Assembly (NCBI RefSeq): GCF_028714975.1
Contig: NZ_JAQTLH010000001.1
Coordinates: 124,001 to 188,000, forward strand
Origin: Sulfurimonas sp.
GTDB lineage: Bacteria > Campylobacterota > Campylobacteria > Campylobacterales > Sulfurimonadaceae
Reading direction: 5' to 3'
Length of the DNA stretch: 64,000 bases
In this document: positions 43,615 to 53,402 of the stretch, one piece after another
Layout: every line of letters begins with the position of its first letter
How positions within the stretch are numbered: position 1 is the first letter of the stretch
Position numbers and translations under genes: made by a program
Notes under the pieces: model-generated
Told to the model about the DNA's origin: nothing
The model's input: only the letters and a program-made list of their open reading frames with translations
The model's database searches: none

Positions 43615-45537
43615 ATGGAACTGTTTTTATATACCGCACTTTTCTCGCCGTTAGTCGGTTCTTTATTTGCCGCACTATTTGGTGCGTCGCCTAAGACAAA
43701 AATAGCAGGAATTGTTCCGAGTGCTTTGCTTGGAGTCTCATTTTTAAGCAGTCTTGTACTTCTTGTTTTGGTTATGGGCACAGGACTTACTCTTCATGTT
43801 GAGATGATGACATGGATGGCAACGGGAGATTTATACATTCCTTTTGGATTTGTCGTAGATCAGGTAAGTGTTACTATGATGATAGTCGTAACGCTTGTTT
43901 CAACCGTTGTACATGTATACGCTATCGGTTATATGGATCATGACAAAGGGTTTAATAGATTTTTCTCTTACCTTTCGGCATTCGTTTTTTCAATGATGAT
44001 ACTTGTTATGAGCGATAACTTTGCAGGTCTTTTCATCGGTTGGGAGGGAGTAGGTCTTTGTTCATGGCTTTTAATCGGCTTTTGGTACCACAAAGAGAGT
44101 GCGTCTTGGGCGGCAAACGAAGCGTTTATTATGAACCGTATTGCCGACCTTGGGATGCTAATCGGTATCTTTTTGGTTTACTGGAACACGGGTACGCTTC
44201 AATATAAAGAAGCTTTTGCAGTAATGCCGTCTTTGGATAATGCAATTTTAACTTGGATGGGAATCTTCCTTTTTATCGGTGCAATGGGTAAATCGGCTCA
44301 GTTTCCGCTTCATACTTGGCTGGCAGATGCGATGGAGGGACCGACTCCGGTTTCAGCTCTGATTCACGCTGCGACAATGGTTACTGCGGGTGTTTATCTT
44401 GTTGTTCGCGCTAATCCGCTTTACAATTTAATACCGCATGTCGGACTTTTCATAGCTTCTTTAGGCGCATTTGTAGCACTTTTTGCAGCTTCAATGGCGC
44501 TAGTAAATCGAGATATGAAGAGAGTTATTGCGTACTCGACGCTCTCTCAGCTCGGATATATGTTTGCTGCTGCAGGTTTGGGTGCATACTGGGTGGCACT
44601 TTTCCATCTTATGGCTCACGCATTCTTTAAAGCGCTTTTATTCTTGGGTGCAGGAAATGTTATGCACGCTATGCACGATGAACTAGATCCGTTTAAAATG
44701 GGAGGTCTAAGCAAGGTTATGAAGGGTACATTTTTAATGATGACTATCGCTTCGGTTGCACTTGCAGGTATCTTTCCGCTTGCGGGATTCTTCTCAAAAG
44801 ATTTAATCTTAGAGGTAGCGTTTGTAGAACATCACTATATTATCTACTCAGTATTGCTATTTACTGCCGCTTTAACAGCATTTTACTCATTTAGACTTGT
44901 TGCACTTATTTTCCACGGAGAAGAGAGATACAAACTATTCGGTATCCATCCGCACGAAGCGTACAAATTTATGCTTGTTGCTATGAGTCCGCTTCTTCTT
45001 TTGGCAATCATAGCAGGTGCATTCAAGATGAGTTACTTTGAGATGGTTTCTAAGCTTTTACCGGCTACCGAGTATCATGTTCATTCGGCTGCGACTTACT
45101 GGATAATGACAATCGGAACTCAGCTTTTAGTTATTTTGGCGATTGCTTATGCGTACAAAAAATATACAAGCAGAGATATCGCGGTGCCTGATGGAACTTC
45201 AAAAATGGAAAATAGTTTTGCATATAAACTGCTTATCAACCAATACTATATTCCATATTTTTATCAAGAGTATATCGTTAAAGCATATAGAGAACTCTCA
45301 GAGGTTTTCTGGACAAAAATTGATCAAAAAGTTGTTGATGCTACTGTTGACGGTATTGCAAATGTGTTCTATCAAACGGGTGAGCGAACAAGAGTTATGC
45401 AGAGCGGTAATCTATCGACTATGCTTAAGTGGATGGTAGCAGGAACTGTTGCCTTGTTATCATTAGCTGTGGTTTTTGGACTAGCAGCTAGATATTCTGG
45501 AGAAATAAGAGTATTTCTTTCAGGTTTAGGAGTTTAA
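43615..45537 (+). CDS. nuoL: NADH-quinone oxidoreductase subunit L
   Basis: A 640-residue antiporter-like proton-pumping subunit with about 16 helices, including the lateral helix at the C-terminus. FIGWEGVGLCSWLLIGFW, MGKSAQFPLHTWLADAMEGP, HAATMVTAGVYL and LFHLMAHAFFKALLFLGAG carry the Glu, Lys and His residues used in pumping. Three bases separate it from nuoK and three from nuoM. Confidence 0.97.
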   Translation: MELFLYTALFSPLVGSLFAALFGASPKTKIAGIVPSALLGVSFLSSLVLLVLVMGTGLTLHVEMMTWMATGDLYIPFGFVVDQVSVTMMIVVTLVSTVVHVYAIGYMDHDKGFNRFFSYLSAFVFSMMILVMSDNFAGLFIGWEGVGLCSWLLIGFWYHKESASWAANEAFIMNRIADLGMLIGIFLVYWNTGTLQYKEAFAVMPSLDNAILTWMGIFLFIGAMGKSAQFPLHTWLADAMEGPTPVSALIHAATMVTAGVYLVVRANPLYNLIPHVGLFIASLGAFVALFAASMALVNRDMKRVIAYSTLSQLGYMFAAAGLGAYWVALFHLMAHAFFKALLFLGAGNVMHAMHDELDPFKMGGLSKVMKGTFLMMTIASVALAGIFPLAGFFSKDLILEVAFVEHHYIIYSVLLFTAALTAFYSFRLVALIFHGEERYKLFGIHPHEAYKFMLVAMSPLLLLAIIAGAFKMSYFEMVSKLLPATEYHVHSAATYWIMTIGTQLLVILAIAYAYKKYTSRDIAVPDGTSKMENSFAYKLLINQYYIPYFYQEYIVKAYRELSEVFWTKIDQKVVDATVDGIANVFYQTGERTRVMQSGNLSTMLKWMVAGTVALLSLAVVFGLAARYSGEIRVFLSGLGV

Positions 45538-45540
45538 TAG

Positions 45541-47094
45541 ATGTTAGACCATATCTTATCGATTTTAATTTTCTTCCCTGCTCTTGCTGCAATGCTTGGG
45601 TTTGTAGTTCACAAAGACAGTATGCGCTCTTACGGTGTAGCGGTTGCGACTATCGAGTTTGCACTCTCTTTATGGCTTTGGTTTGCATTTGACTCAACTA
45701 TATCGGGAATGCAGTTTATGGAGCAAATTGCGCTTGTTCCGACATTTGGTATAAACTACATAGTCGGTGTTGATGGAATTTCGCTATTTATCATCATCTT
45801 AGCATCATTTTTTACTATGATAGGTATAGCATCTCTTGGTGAGACCAAAGATGTTAAAAATATGATTATAACGCTTCTGTTTTTACAGATGACTATGGCG
45901 GGTGTATTTGCCGCGCTTGATGCTATCGTGTTTTATCTGTTTTGGGAACTATCGCTTGTACCGATGTTATATATCATCGGTGCATGGGGCGGACCGCTTA
46001 GAATCTATGCATCCGTAAAGTTTTTCTTGTACACATTTGCAGGTTCGCTTGTTATGCTTGTGGGTATGCTGTTTATGGCGTACTTTTACTTTCAAGCGAC
46101 GGGACAGTGGAGTTTTGCAATTCTTGACTGGTACCGTTTGATTTTGCCGGAATCATTCCAACTTTGGTTATTTGTGGCATTTTTTCTCGGTTTTGCTATC
46201 AAAGTTCCGATGTTCCCGTTTCATACATGGCTGCCGTACGCTCACGGTCAAGCGCCGACTATCGGTTCTGTAATACTTGCGGCAATTTTGCTAAAAATGG
46301 GTACATACGCATTTATCCGTTTTTCACTGCCTCTGTTTCCGGATGCGTCGGTTTACTTTATGTATCCGATAGCGGTTTTAGCGATTATTATGATTATCTA
46401 TACTGCAATGGTTGCATATGCGCAAAAAGATATTAAGCAGGTTGTTGCTTACTCTTCAGTTTCACATATGGGTGTAATTATTCTGGGTACTTTTGCTTTA
46501 AATGTTGAGGGTATTTCAGGTTCAATTTTCCTTATGATAGCTCACGGTGTAGTCTCAGGCGCACTCTTCTTCCTTGTCGGTGTGATTTATGATAGAAGAC
46601 ATACTAAGTATATGAGTGAATTCGGGGGTTTAGCACATGTTATGCCGAGATATGCAACGATATTCGGGCTAATGATGATGGCTTCTGTCGGGTTACCTTT
46701 GACTATCAACTTCGTAGGTGAGTTTTTAAGTTTATTAGGGTTTTATAAACAGTCACATGTCTTAACGCTTTTAGCGGGAACTGCTATCATTGTTGGCGCA
46801 ATTTATATGTTATCGGCATATAAAAAGATGTTCTTTGGCGTAATCACAAAAGATGAGAACAGAAATCTTCCCGATGTAAATAAAAGAGAACTTCTTGCTC
46901 TTATTCCATTGGCGATTATAACTGTTTGGTTGGGTATATATCCTAAGCCTGTTTTAGGAACGATTGACACAAGCGTAGAAGCAGTTGTTTCGTTAATGCA
47001 TGAAAAAGCTATATCTAAAGAGGCAAAATCTAGAATTCCTAATATTGCTAACGAGACAGATATGACTAAAAATTCAGTAGAGGAGGCACACTAA
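45541..47094 (+). CDS. nuoM: NADH-quinone oxidoreductase subunit M
   Basis: A 517-residue antiporter-like subunit, about 14 helices. YLFWELSLVPMLYIIGAWGG, FAIKVPMFPFHTWLPYAHGQAP, SVSHMGVIILG and LMIAHGVVSGALFFLVG are the family signatures. Its stop overlaps nuoN by one base (TAATG). Confidence 0.97.
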   Translation: MLDHILSILIFFPALAAMLGFVVHKDSMRSYGVAVATIEFALSLWLWFAFDSTISGMQFMEQIALVPTFGINYIVGVDGISLFIIILASFFTMIGIASLGETKDVKNMIITLLFLQMTMAGVFAALDAIVFYLFWELSLVPMLYIIGAWGGPLRIYASVKFFLYTFAGSLVMLVGMLFMAYFYFQATGQWSFAILDWYRLILPESFQLWLFVAFFLGFAIKVPMFPFHTWLPYAHGQAPTIGSVILAAILLKMGTYAFIRFSLPLFPDASVYFMYPIAVLAIIMIIYTAMVAYAQKDIKQVVAYSSVSHMGVIILGTFALNVEGISGSIFLMIAHGVVSGALFFLVGVIYDRRHTKYMSEFGGLAHVMPRYATIFGLMMMASVGLPLTINFVGEFLSLLGFYKQSHVLTLLAGTAIIVGAIYMLSAYKKMFFGVITKDENRNLPDVNKRELLALIPLAIITVWLGIYPKPVLGTIDTSVEAVVSLMHEKAISKEAKSRIPNIANETDMTKNSVEEAH

Positions 47095-48602
47095 TGTTAT
47101 CATCTGTAAATGTTTCAATCGAGTCGTTAAATTTAATGACTCTGGTGCCAATGTTAATTCCAATTATCGGCGCTTTATTAATTTTAGTTATTGACCTATT
47201 TAAAAGCGAACAAGACAGGTCTTTATATGTAATGTTAAGCCTTCTTGTTTTAGGGGTTGACTTCGCTTCTTTAATGGATTCGGCCGGTGTGTTTTCTAAA
47301 AACGGTACGGTTACGGGCGTTTTTGATGTAATGCTTATAGACGGTTTGGCTATTTTATCGCAATTTATAATTGTCGGTGCATCTATGCTGTTTATTCCGT
47401 TGGCACTTACTCATAAAAGATTCCATGAGTTCTCGTATCCTGAGTTCTTTGCACTCTTTTTGTTTATGATTGGCGGTTTTCAGTTTATGGTAGCAACCGA
47501 CAATCTTATACTAGTTTTTGTAGGACTTGAAACTGCTTCATTAGCGCTCTATACACTTATAGCTATGCATAACCGCGATAAATCGTTTGAAGCTGCCGTA
47601 AAGTATTTTACGATGGGCGCATTGGCTGCAGGATTCTTTAGTTTCGGCTCGATGATATTCTACGCTCTTACGGGTTCGGTAGAGATAAGCCAAATAGCTA
47701 CGGTTCTCTCTGCTAACAATTATGCAGACATAGGGTTTGTTCTTATCGGCGTAGTATTTTTACTTGCATCGTTTGGTTTTAAACTCTCAATGGTTCCTTT
47801 TCATACATGGACGCCGGATGTTTACGAGGGTTCATCGGCAGCACTGGCAGGTTATATGTCGATTGTTCCAAAAATTGCCGCATTCGTCGTAGCTATGAGA
47901 TTTTTTGAATTTTTAATTCATAGCGGCGTTGTTTGGCTAGAAGTTATCTTATATATGGGCGTAGTTGTTACTATGACAATGGCAAATATATGGGCGTTGG
48001 TTCAAACAGATGTAAAAAGAATGTTAGCTTATAGTTCTATTTCTCATGCCGGTTTTGTTATGGCGGCAATTTTAATAGGTACGACACAATCAAACAGTGC
48101 GCTATTTTTATATTGGATACTTTTTAGTTTTACAAACTTGGGATCATTTTCTATGTTATGGATAAGCCGACAAAAAAATCTCCCTGTTCATCAGCAGTCG
48201 GATCATAGTTACAATAAATTTGCGGGAATGATTAAGACGGCTCCAGTAGCTGCGACAATTATGGCTCTTTTTATGTTAAGTTTGGCAGGTCTTCCCCCGT
48301 TTGGGTTATTTTGGGGTAAAATGTATATGATAAGTTCGGCAGTTACCGGCGGATATACGGTTTTAGCGCTTATTATGGCTCTAAACTCGGCAATTGCGGG
48401 TTATTACTACTTAAAACTTATAGTTTATATGTTTATGAGAGACCCGATTGTTGAAGATGGCGGTCATATTTATAGTGCAAATGCAACGCTTCCGTTAAAA
48501 ACTATCATCGGTATTGCCGCGATAGGAACTATTTTTGCTTTTTTAGCTATTAATAAACTTTTAGAGTTTGTTACGGCATTTGTATACAACAGCGGATACT
48601 AA
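47094..48602 (+). CDS. nuoN: NADH-quinone oxidoreductase subunit N
   Basis: A 502-residue antiporter-like subunit and last gene of the complex I operon. FVGLETASLALYTLIAMHNRD, FKLSMVPFHTWTPDVYEGS, YSSISHAGFVMAAI and LSLAGLPPFGLFWGK are typical. No terminator is seen behind it, so pflA, 37 bases on, may be read from the same transcript. Confidence 0.97.
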   Translation: MLSSVNVSIESLNLMTLVPMLIPIIGALLILVIDLFKSEQDRSLYVMLSLLVLGVDFASLMDSAGVFSKNGTVTGVFDVMLIDGLAILSQFIIVGASMLFIPLALTHKRFHEFSYPEFFALFLFMIGGFQFMVATDNLILVFVGLETASLALYTLIAMHNRDKSFEAAVKYFTMGALAAGFFSFGSMIFYALTGSVEISQIATVLSANNYADIGFVLIGVVFLLASFGFKLSMVPFHTWTPDVYEGSSAALAGYMSIVPKIAAFVVAMRFFEFLIHSGVVWLEVILYMGVVVTMTMANIWALVQTDVKRMLAYSSISHAGFVMAAILIGTTQSNSALFLYWILFSFTNLGSFSMLWISRQKNLPVHQQSDHSYNKFAGMIKTAPVAATIMALFMLSLAGLPPFGLFWGKMYMISSAVTGGYTVLALIMALNSAIAGYYYLKLIVYMFMRDPIVEDGGHIYSANATLPLKTIIGIAAIGTIFAFLAINKLLEFVTAFVYNSGY

Positions 48603-48639
48603 TTAAAATAGATTCTTATATAAAGGTAGGGGAGAGCGT

Positions 48640-51000
48640 TTGTTTAAAATAATACTCCTTGTCTTTTTGTCAATAAATGTTTTTGCCCTTGAGATTTCTC
48701 TTCAAGGAGCAAAAGAAAAACATCAAGATTACTCAACACTTCACTTAAAAGATAAAGATAAATTTTTATGCCAAGAGATAAAAGACGATTTTGGCGTTGT
48801 TGTTAAGATAGTTTGTGCATTTACAAAATCCCCGACACAAAAAATACAAAAAATACAAAACAGTTTTTTCGAAATAGATACGGAGTCAAAGAAAAAAACA
48901 TTTTTTTTGGTTATCAAGCCTTATCATAAAATGAAACTTATGCCGATAGTTTTTAATTTGACCAAAGATGATACGACTTTTAGTTCTAATGTAGAGCTAT
49001 CAAACCACTGGATGATTGTAGGATATAAAGAGGTGATTCCATATATGGATAAACGCGCAGATTCCGATGTTTCTATTAATTTCCCATTTACATCTTCAGA
49101 AGATAAATTCCCGTATGTCGGCAGTCTTGATATAAACGGTAATCCCGTATATGTAAAAAGAGTAGGAGATGTTACGGATTATATAAAAATTAAAAAGAAC
49201 TATAAAGAAAAAAATTATGAGCATACTTTAGGGTTAATTAATGACATTATGAAAGAGTATCCAAATTCGCTATTTAAAGCTGAGCTACTTTTTTATAAAA
49301 TCAGAGTTTACTCAAAACTCGGCGAGAATGAAAAGCTTATCGAGGTTGCAAAAGATTATCTTAGAGATTATTCTTCCGATGAAAATGTTCCTGAGGTCTT
49401 GTCTCTTATAGCAAGATCATGCGATAAAGCCGGTATGAGCAGCGATGCAGATTATTTTTACGATAGGCTATTTAGCGAACATGCAGATTCTGTCTATGCC
49501 AAATGGGGATACATCTATATGGCTCAAGCTCTAGAAATATCAGGAAATTCGGCAAAGGCTAAAGCTCTATATGAAAAAGTGCTTAAGGAGACTGACAATA
49601 TAGATGTTGCATTAGAAGCCTCATATAAATTGGCACAAAATAATTTAGCAAGCTCAAATTTTAAAGAGGCCGCAGAGCATATACAAAAAATAATAAAAGC
49701 CAGACCTGAGTTTTTTTCAAACGAAAATACGGACAGATCAATGGGTATGATGTATGAGTTTATAGATAATTCTGATTATATATCCGGTACTACAATAGCT
49801 AAAGCAATATTTGAGCATATGGAGCCGGATGATGACAGGTATGAGAAGCTCTCAAAAAATATCGGTATCTGGCTGAGTAAAACAGAGCAAAAAAAAGAGG
49901 CTTTAGCGGCTTTGAATGTCTATCTTGAGAAGTTTAGCGAAGGCGATTTTGTAAAAGAGGTGCAAGTTGCAAAAGATGCCCTCTTTTTTGATGTGAACGA
50001 TGAGAACGCATCTGCTAAACTTACTGCTTTTGATAAGCTGATGCAAGAGTACGGCGGAGACAGTATCGGGAATAAAGCTATATATGAAAAAGCGAAACTC
50101 TTAATGTCGGAGGGTAAGTTTAAAGCAGCACTCGATATGGAGAAACAGCTTCTTACATTGGATGCACAGGAGTATCAAGATATTCCTAAACTAATTACCG
50201 ATGCTGCAATAGGAACAATGAAAAAAGCATTGGAGGCAAAAGAGTGCAACAGTGTGCTTGTCATCTCTTCCCAACACAAAATAGAGTTATCAAACGAGTG
50301 GGATGATGGAATCTATGAGTGTGCCATGAAAGGAGCCGACTTTATGCTGGCTAAAAAAATGGCGGATAGAAACTTAAAATCAAAAGATATACAACAGAGA
50401 AAAAAATGGCTCTACAGATATATAAAAGTTGATTTTGCCACAGGAAACTATAGTAATGTTATCGAGGCATCCAAAGAGCTTATTACGCTTATAGGAAATG
50501 ACCAAAATTCAGAGTACAAAGATGTGCATAGATATATTTTTGATACCTATCATAGGTTAGAAGATGCAAACAGGATGATAGAGGCTATAACTAATCTTAT
50601 AAAAGTGTATAAAGACGACTATGTCGATGTAGATAGATATGTGGCTATTATGGTAGTCGGAAGCAATAAAAAGGATAATAATTTAGTCATTGAGTATGGT
50701 GAAAAGATTATGAAAATACAAAAGATTTCGGTATCGCATGCACAGAGCCCTTTTGTCGAATTTGCACTATATCAAGCATATATAGATAGAGAAAATTATA
50801 ACAGAGCGTACGAAGTTATAAAATCTTTAGATACTTTAGAACTAAACAAGAGTGACAGATCAAGACAAAAATACCTTTTAGGAAATATTCTTACAAAACT
50901 TTGGAAAGATAAAGATGCGCAAAAAGCTTATCAAGAGGCTATTGACGCAGATAAAAATTCAGCATGGGCTCAACTTGCAAAGAGTGCTAAAGATATGTAG
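48640..51000 (+). CDS. pflA: PflA-like flagellar motor disk protein
   Basis: A 786-residue secreted protein starting at TTG with AGGGGAG upstream. Signal peptide of about 16 residues (MFKIILLVFLSINVFA), a beta-rich N-terminal part to about residue 180, then helical TPR-like repeats to the end (for example MAQALEISGNSAKAKALYEKV). Size and place directly after nuoN match PflA of C. jejuni (Cj1565c next to NuoN Cj1566c), a periplasmic part of the medial disk around the flagellar motor, required for rotation. Identity rests on synteny, length and architecture. Confidence 0.82.
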   Translation: MFKIILLVFLSINVFALEISLQGAKEKHQDYSTLHLKDKDKFLCQEIKDDFGVVVKIVCAFTKSPTQKIQKIQNSFFEIDTESKKKTFFLVIKPYHKMKLMPIVFNLTKDDTTFSSNVELSNHWMIVGYKEVIPYMDKRADSDVSINFPFTSSEDKFPYVGSLDINGNPVYVKRVGDVTDYIKIKKNYKEKNYEHTLGLINDIMKEYPNSLFKAELLFYKIRVYSKLGENEKLIEVAKDYLRDYSSDENVPEVLSLIARSCDKAGMSSDADYFYDRLFSEHADSVYAKWGYIYMAQALEISGNSAKAKALYEKVLKETDNIDVALEASYKLAQNNLASSNFKEAAEHIQKIIKARPEFFSNENTDRSMGMMYEFIDNSDYISGTTIAKAIFEHMEPDDDRYEKLSKNIGIWLSKTEQKKEALAALNVYLEKFSEGDFVKEVQVAKDALFFDVNDENASAKLTAFDKLMQEYGGDSIGNKAIYEKAKLLMSEGKFKAALDMEKQLLTLDAQEYQDIPKLITDAAIGTMKKALEAKECNSVLVISSQHKIELSNEWDDGIYECAMKGADFMLAKKMADRNLKSKDIQQRKKWLYRYIKVDFATGNYSNVIEASKELITLIGNDQNSEYKDVHRYIFDTYHRLEDANRMIEAITNLIKVYKDDYVDVDRYVAIMVVGSNKKDNNLVIEYGEKIMKIQKISVSHAQSPFVEFALYQAYIDRENYNRAYEVIKSLDTLELNKSDRSRQKYLLGNILTKLWKDKDAQKAYQEAIDADKNSAWAQLAKSAKDM

Positions 51001-51040
51001 CTCTGCGTCAGTTTTGCTAAAAAAAGACTTTTTACAATAG

Positions 51041-51168
51041 ACTTCTTTCTATAATACCCTCAAGTAACTAAAATCTTCAAATTATATTCCAAGTGAGCTT
51101 GGAATGACGAGATTTTTGAACTTTCGTCATCCTGAACTTGATTCAGGATCTAAGTTATAGAAAGAAGT
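51041..51168. mobile_element. MITE-like element with 14-bp terminal inverted repeats
   Basis: A 128-base non-coding unit. The ends ACTTCTTTCTATAA (51041-51054) and TTATAGAAAGAAGT (51155-51168) are exact inverted copies. Inside are two perfect 8-bp palindromes (51086-51093 with 51098-51105, and 51129-51136 with 51142-51149) that are themselves framed by TGACGA/TCGTCA (51105-51110 and 51124-51129). The segment around CATCCTGAACTTGATTCAGG resembles a palindrome dispersed in many bacterial genomes. No direct target duplication is evident. Confidence 0.6.
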
Positions 51169-51177
51169 TTAATTTAT

Positions 51178-51197
51178 ATATCAATATATCTTGATAT
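51178..51197 (+). promoter_or_regulatory. ArsR operator
   Basis: ATATCAA (51178-51184) and TTGATAT (51191-51197) form a perfect inverted repeat with a 6-base spacer, the classical ATCAA-N6-TTGAT type bound by ArsR repressors. It sits where the -35 would be, so binding would block RNA polymerase until arsenite releases the repressor. Confidence 0.75.
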
Positions 51198-51202
51198 TTC
51201 GC

Positions 51203-51208
51203 TATAAT
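51203..51208 (+). promoter_or_regulatory. -10 box of the ars operon
   Basis: TATAAT 5 bases after the operator and 29 bases before the arsR start. Confidence 0.65.
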
Positions 51209-51237
51209 TTTGTAATTTGAATATTTCAAGGAGTTAT

Positions 51238-51546
51238 ATGGAACTGTTTTTGCAAACCGTCGGTTCTATCTACGACGAGACTAGAGTTAAAATTTTAAAG
51301 TTTATAAACAAAAACGGTGAGCTTTGCGTTTGTGATATAGAGAACTCCTTTGAGATGATCCAGTCTCGTATATCAAGACACCTGAAAATCCTAAAAGATG
51401 GCGGTTTCTTAAAGGTTGAGCGAAGAGGAACTTGGGCGTACTACTCTATCCGCTCGCCTCTTGATGAGTTTAGACTCTCCGTGCTTAAAGAGATTGATTT
51501 GCTAGATATTGAGATTCCGAAACTAAAAAAAGGGTGCGCTTTATGA
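51238..51546 (+). CDS. arsR: ArsR-family arsenic-responsive repressor
   Basis: A 102-residue winged-helix repressor. ATG 51238 has AAGGAG 4-5 bases upstream; the frame open further up lacks a ribosome site. The arsenic-binding motif E-L-C30-V-C32-D-I is intact and a third Cys (C100) is near the end. The recognition helix lies around SRISRHLKILKDGG. It overlaps arsB by ATGA and is expected to repress itself and the downstream genes through the operator at 51178-51197. Confidence 0.95.
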   Translation: MELFLQTVGSIYDETRVKILKFINKNGELCVCDIENSFEMIQSRISRHLKILKDGGFLKVERRGTWAYYSIRSPLDEFRLSVLKEIDLLDIEIPKLKKGCAL

Positions 51547-52799
51547 TTGCTTCAAGTTTTATTTTTTTAGCGACTCTTATCTTTGTTATATGGCAGCCAA
51601 AAGGGCTTAAAATCGGTACAACTGCGATAATAGGCGCAATAGTCTCTTTGACTCTTGGTACGGTAAGCTTTGGTGATGTGCTTATTGTAAGCAACATTGT
51701 ATGGGATGCGACTTTGGCGTTTATCGGCATTATTATAATGTCTATGATTTTGGATGAGATAGGTTTTTTTGAGTGGTGCGCTATAAAAATGGCAAAATTA
51801 AGTCATGGCAATGGGCATCTTATGTTTGTTTATGCTCTGCTTTTGGGTGCTTTTGTTTCTGCTCTTTTTGCAAACGACGGTGCCGCTCTCATACTCACAC
51901 CTATACTTTTGGCGAAGATGAGACTTCTAAAGTTAAACGCAAAAACTATCATTGCATTTTTGCTTGCAGGCGGATTTATAAGCGACTCGGCATCGCTTCC
52001 TTTTGTCTTTTCTAACCTTACAAACATAGTAACGGCTAACTACTTTAACATAGGATTCGTGGAGTATTTAAGCGTAATGTTTATGCCGTTTGTTGTAAGC
52101 GTAATTATCTCCATATTGGTTCTATGGCTTGTTTTAAATAATGATATACCAAAAACTATAGATGTAAATCTGCTTAAAAATCCCGATGATGTACTAAAGA
52201 GCAAACCGCTTTTTTACATATCATGGTTATTTTTGGCGCTTTTGCTATTTGCTTATTTTATAGGCGATGCTTATCATCTGCCGATTTCACTCTTTGCACT
52301 GGGCGGGGCAGTTCTCTTTTTAGCTATTGCATCGTACATGGGGGCTGCTCGGGCAGGACTTACTATAAAAAATGCTCCATGGCAGGTTGTATGGTTTAGT
52401 ATCGGACTCTACATTGTGGTTTATGGGCTTAAAAATGCAGGGCTAACCGACTATCTGACTCTTGTTTTAAAAGATTTGGCAACACAAGGCGATTTTATAG
52501 CGATAATGGGAACAGGCTTTATTAGTGCGATTTTGAGCGCTGTTATGAACAATATGCCAACGGTAATGATTATGGATATAGCACTCGTGGACATACCGAA
52601 TAAGGCGTTGGCTTATGCAAATATCATCGGGTGCAATTTAGGGCCGAAAATGACTCCTTTTGGCTCTTTGGCAACTCTTTTATGGCTTCATGTGTTGGCA
52701 CAAAAAGGTGTAAAAATCAGTTTTTGGGAGTACTCTAAGTTTGGACTTCTTGTTACGCCGCCTGTTTTATTTGTAGTATTGCTAGCGCTTTGGTCTTAA
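51543..52799 (+). CDS. arsB: Arsenite efflux pump ArsB
   Basis: A 418-residue inner membrane transporter of the ArsB/NhaD group with about 11-12 helices. ATG 51543 overlaps the arsR stop. Conserved parts: LFANDGAALILTPILL, DSASLPFVFSNLTNIVTA, MNNMPTVMIMDIAL and NLGPKMTPFGSLATLLWLH. It pumps arsenite out using the proton gradient; no arsA ATPase gene is present. Confidence 0.95.
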   Translation: MIASSFIFLATLIFVIWQPKGLKIGTTAIIGAIVSLTLGTVSFGDVLIVSNIVWDATLAFIGIIIMSMILDEIGFFEWCAIKMAKLSHGNGHLMFVYALLLGAFVSALFANDGAALILTPILLAKMRLLKLNAKTIIAFLLAGGFISDSASLPFVFSNLTNIVTANYFNIGFVEYLSVMFMPFVVSVIISILVLWLVLNNDIPKTIDVNLLKNPDDVLKSKPLFYISWLFLALLLFAYFIGDAYHLPISLFALGGAVLFLAIASYMGAARAGLTIKNAPWQVVWFSIGLYIVVYGLKNAGLTDYLTLVLKDLATQGDFIAIMGTGFISAILSAVMNNMPTVMIMDIALVDIPNKALAYANIIGCNLGPKMTPFGSLATLLWLHVLAQKGVKISFWEYSKFGLLVTPPVLFVVLLALWS

Positions 52800-52835
52800 A
52801 ACAAAAGTTGATTTTTTTATAAAAAGGATATAAGT

Positions 52836-53387
52836 TTGGAACTATTTTTGATTGCAATTGCATTAGCGATGGATAGTGTTGCGGTAAGTATCGCCGGCGG
52901 AGTAAAATATAAAAAGATAAATCTATTTTTAGCTCTAAAAATCGCACTCTTTTTTGGTTTTTTTCAGGGTTTTATGCCGATGATCGGTTTTTATATGGGT
53001 AATTTGTTTGCCGGTTTTGTAGATGACTATGACCATTTTATCGCTTTTTTTATATTGGTCTTTTTAGGATACAAAATGATAAAAGAAGCCAAAGAGAATG
53101 AATTTGAAGATGAAGTTACGGATTTAAAAAACAGAACTCTACTTTTTCTAGCGATTGCTACAAGTATCGATGCTTTAGCCGTAGGTATAACATTTTCATT
53201 TCAGAATGTTGATATTTTATATGCGGTCGGCTTGATAGCCATCGTTACTTTTGTGCTTTGTGCGGCAGGAGTCTATATCGGTAAATTTTTGGGTGGTTAT
53301 TTGGAAAGCAAGGCTGAGTTTTTAGGCGGGGTAATTTTGATAATTTTGGGTTTTAAGATTCTTCTTGATGGTCTAAATTTAATTTAA
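52836..53387 (+). CDS. mntP: MntP-like manganese efflux pump
   Basis: A 183-residue six-helix membrane protein, TTG start with AAAGGA 7 bases upstream. Two repeats each with an Asp motif: ALAMDSVAVSIAGG (near 9-22) and ATSIDALAVGITFSF (near 107-121), as in MntP (YebN), a Mn2+ exporter. It lies between arsB and arsC, 36 bases from arsB, so it is probably coexpressed under ArsR. No Mn riboswitch fits in the short gap. In this place it might export another ion. Confidence 0.88.
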   Translation: MELFLIAIALAMDSVAVSIAGGVKYKKINLFLALKIALFFGFFQGFMPMIGFYMGNLFAGFVDDYDHFIAFFILVFLGYKMIKEAKENEFEDEVTDLKNRTLLFLAIATSIDALAVGITFSFQNVDILYAVGLIAIVTFVLCAAGVYIGKFLGGYLESKAEFLGGVILIILGFKILLDGLNLI

Positions 53388-53402
53388 TAAAAGGGTTGTG
53401 TT

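Noticed and set aside
51041-51168. CRISPR or integron attC site
   Set aside because: There is one unit only, with no repeat-spacer pattern, and no integrase gene or attC core sites are present.
52800-52835. Manganese riboswitch (yybP-ykoY type) before mntP
   Set aside because: Only 36 bases separate arsB and mntP, too few for the aptamer.
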